This document shows positions 1 through 8,600 of a stretch of 13,562 nt of DNA, one piece after another. The DNA lies in assembly GCA_002368685.1 (NCBI GenBank), contig DFEN01000134.1, positions 1 to 13,562 on the forward strand, read 5' to 3'. This stretch comes from Lachnospiraceae bacterium UBA3801. Its GTDB lineage: Bacteria; Bacillota; Clostridia; Lachnospirales; Lachnospiraceae. Each line of letters begins with the position of its first letter. The stretch's first letter is position 1. The notes beneath the pieces were generated by a model. It searched no databases and had not been told where the DNA came from. It worked only from the letters and a program-made list of their open reading frames with translations. The position numbers were made by a program, and so were the translations under genes.

Positions 1-2603
1 GCTCCTATGAAGCCACCAATTCCGCACTCAGCCAGTGTCCAACCATACTGAAGCGCCATTTTCTCACCTGCGATATATCCACGGTCTACTACCAGTTCAT
101 TCACTAGTGGTAGAGGATTCTTATTTTTCTGAGTAGCATTTAAGCAGGACTCAATCTTTCTATCAAATTTGATAAGAGTATCAGATACATTCTTTATCTC
201 ATATGCAGATGAATAGATAAGATTATTATCCATATCCTGAATATTATACTGCGCTCTTAGGAGTTCAACTGCAGATACATTTAGCTGCATATACAGCTGC
301 ATATTATTAGTTGCATTGGCATATTTAGTTGTAAGTACTCCATAATTATCTGATGGCAGCTTGCTTACCTGATTTAAATAATTACACAGGGCCGGATTCT
401 TCATACAAGCCTTCAGGAAATTACCCCTAGAATAATCTGCCATTTCCTGTACCAGCTCTACACCTCTTGATATCGGTGAAGGACTATAGCCCTTAGTACC
501 TCTCTTAGTCTGATTCAGATCCAGCTTAAGAGATACTGTATTACTTATAGTATCCAGAAGCATAGTAGCTTCATATATATCTTCCGCTTTCTTGAAGTAA
601 TGTGTCATTTTCTGACCATTAGGAAGCATTACTCCCTCGCCATCGAAGCCATTAAGTGCAGCACCCTCCTCTGGAGTGATAGCGTTCTCCGGCGAATTCA
701 GCCTATGCATTAGTTCATTGTATCTGGCAGTAATTTCACCAACAGCTTTGGTCTTACCAAGAGTATTGAGTATAGGAATGATAGCCTCATATGCCATCTG
801 CAGTCTGAATAGTGTGACTGCTCCCTCCTTATTCCATATAAGCTCCTTACCGAATCTATCCACATCTGGCGCATAGAAATTGGAACCCTTACCCATAGAT
901 GCCTGAACCATAGCATTACGCTCAATTATCTGTTCTTTACGTCTATTAATAGTCTCATTTGCATTAGTTATAGCTCTATCCTTCAGGCGAATGAAATTAT
1001 CCTGCAGTCTCTTCTCACGAGTACTTCCACTGAATTCAAGAGTATCATCGCGATATTTCGGTTTATTATCGCCTTCATCCAGCTGCAATTTCAGATTAGT
1101 TGTAATAGTCTCTTCCTTACTCTGTTTCTTCTGCTTAGGAGCAGGTCTATTAGTTGGATCATAGCCTAGAAGAGCTATCGATCTCTCCTTAAGAATCTGT
1201 TCGTCCTTAGGCTTCCTCTCCTGAGCCCTTCTTCTAAGATTGGCTGCATTTACTCTCTTAGGGAAATATGCCTGCTCTATCTTAATAACGCCATCTGACA
1301 TTATATCTCTATATAATCTATCAGATCCGGCATCCTCCTTGCCGGAATAGAGACGTACACGGAATCCATTATACTCCTGCTGAGATTTCATGGAATCATT
1401 ATCCTCCTGAACATCTACAGGTGGCTTATTAAGTGTACCATCCTCATTAAGAGATACATAATTACTTGGAACATTATAGAAATGTGTCATATCCTGAGCC
1501 AGCTCAATATCTGCCATCCATACAAATTGCAGCTTATTCTTGCCATTCAGAATCTTTGAAACAAATGAGCCAATAGGCATTCTCTCCTCTCTATTTGCAG
1601 GAGCATTAGTTGATGTCTGATATAATAATTCATCACCATCCATTCCAACGATAGTAATATAATGCGCACCATCAGAAACTGTAACTGGTGATGCCTCTTC
1701 TACAATTGCTTTGTAGATAGTTTTCTTAACCAGAGCAATAGCACTTCTTCTATATGCCTCCTTCTCAGCCGGAGTAAATTTCTTGCCAAGGGCAGTCTCT
1801 GCATCTGTTATTTTAACAATATCAAGAGTTTTCAGCATAGCGTCAGGTGCAAATGCAAGAGCATTATCCCCCATATCCATAACATTCTGCATACCATCAG
1901 TATTGTATGCCAGATCAATATTATGCTTCTCTTTGAATTTCCAGCCATTAAGAGTACCCTGAGAATAGTTAGGTCTGAAGGCACGAATATCCTCCTGCGT
2001 AACATTTGTGATACCACGGCTCTGCAAAAGCATCTGGGTACCAGTTGACCAGCAGCCATTACCACTGGTCTGATATTTTGGCATATCTATCTTAATCTTA
2101 AACTTGGTACCATCCTTGTTACAATCAACCTTAGGTCTCTTAGAAAATGGATCCCTGCCATCAGCTCGCTGATTGGCTTTATTATATATCTCTTGTGACT
2201 TATCAATTGCTTCAAGACGTTTTAGGAGTATAGCCTTAGCCTGAACAGAAAGAGTTGTCTGCTTCTCTACCAAATAGTTCTCAATCCTGGTAGCATCACC
2301 TGTATTACGCATTTCAAGTGGAAGTACATCCTTAGCTGTCTGTTCGAACCTGGCTCCCTCTACGTCATTAGAGAGATCATAATCTCTGTGGAAGTCAATA
2401 TACTCCCAGGCATATGGATAATTATTTACGTAGTCCATAAATATGCTATACAGCTCCTGAGGACTCTTCTTCTGTAATTTTGGTAGAAGCTTCTCTACGT
2501 CAATAACGTCTTTACCCTTTACCTTATAGCTTTCGTTAATTCTGTAGGACAGCTCCTCTATGTCTTGTACTGTAATTACTATATTTGGTCTGTAATTTGG
2601 CAT
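1..2603 (-). CDS. Large protein with papain-like cysteine peptidase domain; 3' end outside window
   Basis: From ATG at 2603 the minus strand is open for 867 codons plus 2 bases to the window edge. An in-frame TAG three codons upstream (2610-2612) makes this ATG the earliest start, and AAGGGG sits 9 bases before it. Residues about 172-365 look like a papain-fold peptidase of the C39/C70 (AvrRpt2-like) type. Gln178 lies ahead of Cys184 in GNGCWSTGTQMLL (oxyanion Gln and nucleophile Cys at the head of a helix). His314 is in DGAHYITIVGMDGD, and Asn333 follows in QTSTN as the likely third member. These residues map to 2070-2072, 2052-2054, 1662-1664 and 1605-1607. The Cys-His gap of 130 residues is longer than in small C39 domains, so an insertion is likely. 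Residues 450-530 form a charged linker; about 530-860 looks helical and is unrecognised. No signal peptide is seen. Substrate unknown; its giant neighbour is a candidate. Confidence 0.9.
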   Translation of the reverse strand, partial: MPNYRPNIVITVQDIEELSYRINESYKVKGKDVIDVEKLLPKLQKKSPQELYSIFMDYVNNYPYAWEYIDFHRDYDLSNDVEGARFEQTAKDVLPLEMRNTGDATRIENYLVEKQTTLSVQAKAILLKRLEAIDKSQEIYNKANQRADGRDPFSKRPKVDCNKDGTKFKIKIDMPKYQTSGNGCWSTGTQMLLQSRGITNVTQEDIRAFRPNYSQGTLNGWKFKEKHNIDLAYNTDGMQNVMDMGDNALAFAPDAMLKTLDIVKITDAETALGKKFTPAEKEAYRRSAIALVKKTIYKAIVEEASPVTVSDGAHYITIVGMDGDELLYQTSTNAPANREERMPIGSFVSKILNGKNKLQFVWMADIELAQDMTHFYNVPSNYVSLNEDGTLNKPPVDVQEDNDSMKSQQEYNGFRVRLYSGKEDAGSDRLYRDIMSDGVIKIEQAYFPKRVNAANLRRRAQERKPKDEQILKERSIALLGYDPTNRPAPKQKKQSKEETITTNLKLQLDEGDNKPKYRDDTLEFSGSTREKRLQDNFIRLKDRAITNANETINRRKEQIIERNAMVQASMGKGSNFYAPDVDRFGKELIWNKEGAVTLFRLQMAYEAIIPILNTLGKTKAVGEITARYNELMHRLNSPENAITPEEGAALNGFDGEGVMLPNGQKMTHYFKKAEDIYEATMLLDTISNTVSLKLDLNQTKRGTKGYSPSPISRGVELVQEMADYSRGNFLKACMKNPALCNYLNQVSKLPSDNYGVLTTKYANATNNMQLYMQLNVSAVELLRAQYNIQDMDNNLIYSSAYEIKNVSDTLIKFDRKIESCLNATQKNKNPLPLVNELVVDRGYIAGEKMALQYGWTLAECGIGGFIG

Positions 2604-2612
2604 AATTCTCTA

Positions 2613-2618
2613 CCCCTT
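2613..2618 (-). promoter_or_regulatory. Ribosome binding site of the peptidase-like gene
   Basis: AAGGGG on the minus strand lies 9 bases before the ATG at 2603, within the 37-base gap after the giant gene. The gap holds no inverted repeat or T-run that would act as a terminator and no clear promoter boxes. The third gene is therefore probably transcribed with the second. Confidence 0.65.
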
Positions 2619-2640
2619 ATCTGTTAATACCTGCATATTA

Positions 2641-5600
2641 TTAATACTGCTTCTTAGGTCCCTTCTTTTCTTCATTCTTAGGACCACCCTGTTGAATATT
2701 CTTATCCTTATTAATATCCTTGTTCTTATTAGCCTCATTAACCTTCTTCTGTTCAGCAGCTATATCAGTTAACATTTTCCGACTTCCAATATCCTGAATC
2801 AGCTTATTATATGAAGCAAATTCAGTGATATTTATATCTTCGCCAATATTGTTCATGCCATTATATTCTTCCTGAATTTCCTTAACATAATTGCTACAGA
2901 TTTTTAGGAAGGCTTCATTGGTCTTGAGCTTCTTGACGATACCCTGAATACCGCCCTTAACAGGTAGCTGTCCCTGATGGCTCTTAGCAATCTGACAAGC
3001 TATTGGAATAGCTATTATCTGCATTATACATATCTTGTTATGTGCACCAAATTCAGGATCATCCAAACCACCAATTCTATTATCCTTGGTAATCTCGTTA
3101 GGCAGTCTATTGATTGCATAATTATATAGATTATCCGGATCAGTTCCTCTGTCAGACAACTTATTCTCTTCCTTGATAGCATCCAGCATGATTTCGTCAG
3201 CTGACTTAGCCTGAAGCTCTATTCTCTTCTCATCTCTAGCCTGCGCCTGAACAGGATGTATATCCTCGAACACATCTAGAACAGGCTTCTCTAAATTCTG
3301 TCCCAGGATTGCATTCTTATAAGCCATCTTCCATTCTTCATCAGACATATCACTTCTTCTCATGCCCTCCATATCAGGCTTCGATAATCTCCAGGTGATA
3401 TATGTATCCAGGTTCTTAAGTGGTCCTTCCCACACATTATCCAGAGCCCTGTTACCAATTAGCTGAATATCCTGTACTCTCGCCTGTGGATCAGCAGATA
3501 CAAGCGTTGGAAGCTTAGGAATAGGATTAGTATAGTTCGCCTTCAGAGTTCTGAGCTGAGATACTCTCTCTCTGGTGTAATGCTCTGTCAGCTCCTTACA
3601 TGAGAATTCCTCCTTCAGCTCTGCTATTCTGTTATTGATAAGCTCATTATACTCCTCGAGATACTTTCTCTTCTTGAGAGCAGCTCCCTGCTTGGTACTC
3701 ATACCAGCCTTAACTATACCCTTCTGCAATTCGCTCAGTCTCTTATTCAGCTTAGTATCCTTATCCTTGTTATAAGCAGCCATTCTGTCATACTCTACAG
3801 CGAAGTCCTTCTTCCACTTCTTATACTTATCAGCAGGAGTATTTCCTCTCTCGGTTGCATCTCTTGTTATTCTAAGCTTAGTACCAGCTGATAGAGCCTC
3901 CTTCTCCAGAGCCTTGAACTCTGCCTTATTCATATCCTCAGGATGAGCCATCAGATAATCGAACATAGTTTCTTCAACTATCTGCTTAGCCTCGTTATTA
4001 GCATTTGGGGCATCAGGAATAGATTTTCTGTAATTCTGAATAATCTGATTATATAAATTCTGCTTGGACAGTTCATAGCTTAGATTATTTGGTTCTGCTG
4101 TAAACTTAAGTCCATATTCATCAGCCTGGACAAATGGTATATCAGTCTTCTTGATCTTATCTCCTGACAGAAATACCATTTTCATATTTTGCCTAAACTG
4201 CTGACGTTCCTCAGCCGTAACATCCTGAGAATTCTTCTGGGTCAGATTAGCGAAGCCCTTCATGAACTCGCCCTCTCTATATATTTCGGCCTCATATATC
4301 TTGACCATATTCTCGCCCATACGCAGGAAATTCCTAGCCTTATTATTATCTGATTCATACGCTACCATGCCATCAATCTGTCTATTGATAACATAGCTAG
4401 GTACACCACCGTCACTATTTATGAATACTAATCCATGCTTCTCTCTATCTCCCAAATCCTTAAGCTTCTTATAATTATCCAGGAACGAACCAGAAGTATT
4501 TGAAACTGCTTCGAAGCCTTCTGTTGCAACTCGATTTCTGTAATGCTGGGCAATATGCTTAGCTGGATGCTTCAGATATTCAGCTATAGGGATGCCTGCA
4601 CGCATAGCCGCTTCACCTATCTGGTACAAACCATTCTTACGACTATCTGTTACATAATCAATCGTAAATTCTGCTGGTACAGCAGCTTCTCGAATAGAAT
4701 CCATATTACCAGGCGCATATTTCTTATCCGGAAATGCTTCCTGTATCATCTGATGAATCTCTCTCATATGTGCAGCTTCTGTTTCATAAGCCTCTTTCGC
4801 CTGACGAATCCTAGCCAGATCACCTGATCTGACTGCCTCCTTCAGCTGCAGTTTAGCCTCGGTTACCCTAGTATTGGCATAATACTTATGTCCCTGCTCT
4901 ACACGTCCCTGACCTGTAATCATACCATACTCAGTCATCTTATTAATGATTCTGACCATATTATCAATATGCTGCTGAGACAATTCTAAGTCACCATTTT
5001 CCAGTTCCAGAACCTCTGCCGCGAATTCCGGTTTTACAACGTTATATCTTTCAGTTCTGCCACTTGGTTCCATAACTGGCTCCATCATTCCAACATATCT
5101 GCCATCCTTATACTGCTCCATGGTCTGAATAGCTGTATCTCTGAGTACAGTTCCTGCGTGGTCTCTATTTTCATATTTAGAGATGAATTTATAGGTGCTT
5201 TCCTTTCGAACTGCCAGATGCTTTCTTAGATCATTTAACATATTTATGTTAGCAGTCTTATCAGCCTGATTCATATTCCTATCATTTTGAATCTGTCTGA
5301 TTTTGTCGTCAATGGTCCTGTTCTCAGGATAATCAACTAACTCTTCGAAGCTTTTCTCAGTAGGAAGCTTTATGGCGTCAACCTCACTCTTAAACTGTGC
5401 CAGCTTCTCAGGACTTTGCTGAAGTGCTTCAAATACCATATTGAAGAATACCTTAGCACCAACAGGATTATTTCCATTTATGTAAATACCAGTAATTATA
5501 TTAATGCTGTCGAGTTCTGGTCTTGCATCGGCCTGAGCCCATCCATTCTGCTCTGCCTGCTGGTTATACTTCTGGCATATACTTAGAATTTCTTCCTTGG

Positions 5601-8600
5601 TGAGGCTATTTGCAATCAATTCCTTAACTGAGTCAATAATATAGTAGCTCGAATAAGCATCCTGCTGATTCTTAAATGCCACCTCAGGTTCCACAGTAAA
5701 TGTATATACAGTATTAGTATTTGGATCTGGATAAACCTTCTCATGATTTATTGCATCATTAGCTGCTTTATTCCTGTCAATCAGCTCCGATAGCTTGTTA
5801 TTTAAACTAGCGGTGTCTACAAATACGCTATTACCTATCTCATTCACCATCTCATCATTTAAGACAGTATCCATAAATTCCTGAGTTGGTTTAAAGTTAT
5901 TCACAAGATATTTGTGATAATCAGCATCTGCAGCTGTATTTAGCTCTGGATTATTTGCCAGCTGTGCCTTCTTAAGTGCCAGCTGTTCCATCTGCTGCTC
6001 TGTTTCATGACTACTAAATAAATTATTATAGTTTTCAGACCATAGATTGTTAAAATGCTTATATTTCTTAATATCAGTGATATACTTAGTTCTATCCTCA
6101 GCACTTAAGTTCTCTTGGTTCTTAAGCTTATCCTGGGCTATGCAATAATTATCTGTAAGAGTATTCATCTTAATAATAACCTGAATAAGCTTTAACTCCT
6201 CCGGAGTAAACTTAGCTTCAAATTGCTGTTTCAATTCAGGAGTCTTATTCATTACAGCTACAGCCTTAGTTAGCATATGTGATAATAAATGAGCATCCTT
6301 CTCTGGATCGAAATTCTCCTTACAGCATATCTGTCCAATACTGAATTTAACACCATTAGCTACAGTAGTTACTAATCTCTCAGCACTGCCATTCTCATAA
6401 TCATCAATTGCATCTGCAGCGCATCGTCTGGCTGGCTTGACAGAATGCTTATATACATGTCCATTGTTGAAACGCGGCTGAAGCAACCCATTAGTAGATA
6501 TATCAGTAGTCCAGTTATTTGAGCTCATAAGTAAACGGCCAGTCATATCCAGATTCTCTGGTCTGACTCCAGGTACTATTTCTGGCTCTAACACCTCAGA
6601 GTCCAGGGATGTGAAGAATGCAATCGTCGCAAATTCATTATCTGTGAAGCTCTTAGGATCCATATCCTCAGTAAATTCCAGAAATTGATCCTTGGTATAT
6701 ACTTTCGTGCCTGACTCAGCCCACTGCTTAACGAACTTCTGTTTAGGTCCGAAGAATGTTTCAAGAGATTTCTCCATTGTGCGTGTCTTGATAACCGGAT
6801 CTCCAGCTGCCAGAATATCATCTGTAGAGATAATCTTGTCATCAGCAATAAGACCCCTGGAGTGCAACTCTCCAATGGCGTTCTCTCTCATATTCTCCCA
6901 TACCTCTTCAGAAATACCACTCACATCCTGACGTGGATTCTGAAGAGTATAGTACTCCTTATATTTCTGAACTGTTGATAGCTCAGGACACTGCATAAAT
7001 AAGCGATTTCTCTCAGCTGTATTCTGAACGAGATAAGCCGCTTCTGACTGCTTATAGCTACTATTTGCTGCATCATACTGAATAGGAATAACCTTAAGTG
7101 GTACACTTATATCAGCAACGCACTGAAGAGCCAGCGCCTGCAGATTAAGAGGGCTCTCTGTTCTCTGGGCCCATTCTCTAAGAGAGAAGTTGCCAACCTT
7201 AATCAGGTCATACTCATCCAGTTCAGGATTCGCCTCCAGGAAGCTTCGAACTGCCTCTGTTTCAAATAATGGCGTAAATGTTGCATCATATATATCCTGT
7301 ACTTCCTTATCAGATGGCTCTCTGCCATTTTCGAAGAGTGCAGTGATCCTCAAATTATTCTTAGCCAGTCTATTAGTTAATCCTGACATTTCCCACTCTA
7401 TTTCTCTATCTCTCTCGAGCTGTTTCTTCACAGCAGGTGTAACGATCTGAACACAGTCAGCCAGATTACCTGCTTCATTATTATTCTGAATTCTAGATAT
7501 CTTATCGAAGTCAATATAATAAGCATCGAAGAATTCATCATCTATTATTTTCTGAATAGAATCATTCTTGCTAAGTCTAAGCTGATTATTTATTACAGGA
7601 ATCTGCTCAATATATTCAGAATCATTTAGACTTGAATGATTATTTATATAATTTGCAGCATCCTTATAAGGATCCTCACCCTTAATAGCGCACTCCTTGA
7701 AGTGCATCAGCAGTGACGCCTCTGCCTCAAACTCTGATATATCTCTAGCTACGTCAGTATTGCCTATTTCTATCTTATACTTTTTTGTATCAGCCTCTGC
7801 TATACATCTGAAAACAGATGCATAGTCGAATAGCTCCATCTGCAGCTTATCAGAATCCTCTGGCTTATCAATCAGACCGATTTTCGCCATATAAGCGTCA
7901 TTTGCAGGATTTTTCTCAAGCTCCTGTTTTACATCCAGAAGACATTGACATACACCATAGTTGTAGCCCAGATGAGCACTGCGCATAGCATCAAGACTCT
8001 TAGAGGATTCTGACACAGGATTCTCCTGAGCGTGAAGCTGCTTCATAGCCTTGCCACCATTAACCATGGTTCTAAGATATGTATCTACATCATTTTCTGC
8101 ACATACTCTTAGGAATTCATCTGCATATTTCTGCTTCAGGTCTGACAGCTCATTTACGCTGAAAATCTGCTCTAGAGTATAGCCAGGCTGTCCCTGTGCC
8201 TTAAGCTTTAGCGATTCCTCTGCCAGTTTTACACATATATATACTACTGGGACACCTCTTTCAGGGACAATACTAGTCTTAAGCGCCTCCTTCTCAGCAT
8301 CAGTATATTTATTATTATCATCCTTAATCTCGCCAACCGTGAATTTATTATTTCCATAGAACTTAGCCTTCATGGCTGAGAATAAAGGATTAGATGGCTG
8401 GAACGTAGGATTACTCTGTATTCTGCCTAAATCGTTGAAGGAATTCCTGAGTAGCATTTCCTCCTTAGCTCTAATCTCCTGCTCATCTTCTATTGCAACT
8501 CTGCGCTGTCCATCTACTGTTGCATTCTGGAAAACTCTCTCATAAGCCGCCTTCTGCTCAGCTAGTAGCTCTGGATCCAAATCCTCATAGCTCCTACCAT

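Noticed and set aside
1832..2065. Minus-strand open frame of 77 codons inside the first 2.6 kb.
   Set aside because: It is a different frame of the peptidase-like gene, whose long frame carries the Cys motif in this same stretch. Its composition (Cys, Met, Arg, Leu) is shadow-like.
2610..2636. Eight-codon mini frame (ATG to TAG) in the gap before the peptidase-like gene.
   Set aside because: It has no Shine-Dalgarno site of its own and its TAG only closes the frame ahead of the real start. Nothing indicates a leader peptide.
4543..4827. Plus-strand open frame of 94 codons, as well as similar 60-95 codon frames elsewhere on both strands.
   Set aside because: All lie within the three large genes in other frames, have shadow-type composition and lack recognisable motifs.
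7728..7782. A Y-K-I-E-I-G-N segment near residue 1144 of the giant protein as a further repeat copy.
   Set aside because: It is one residue short in the core and lacks the following T/S-L and helix pattern; this could easily be chance.
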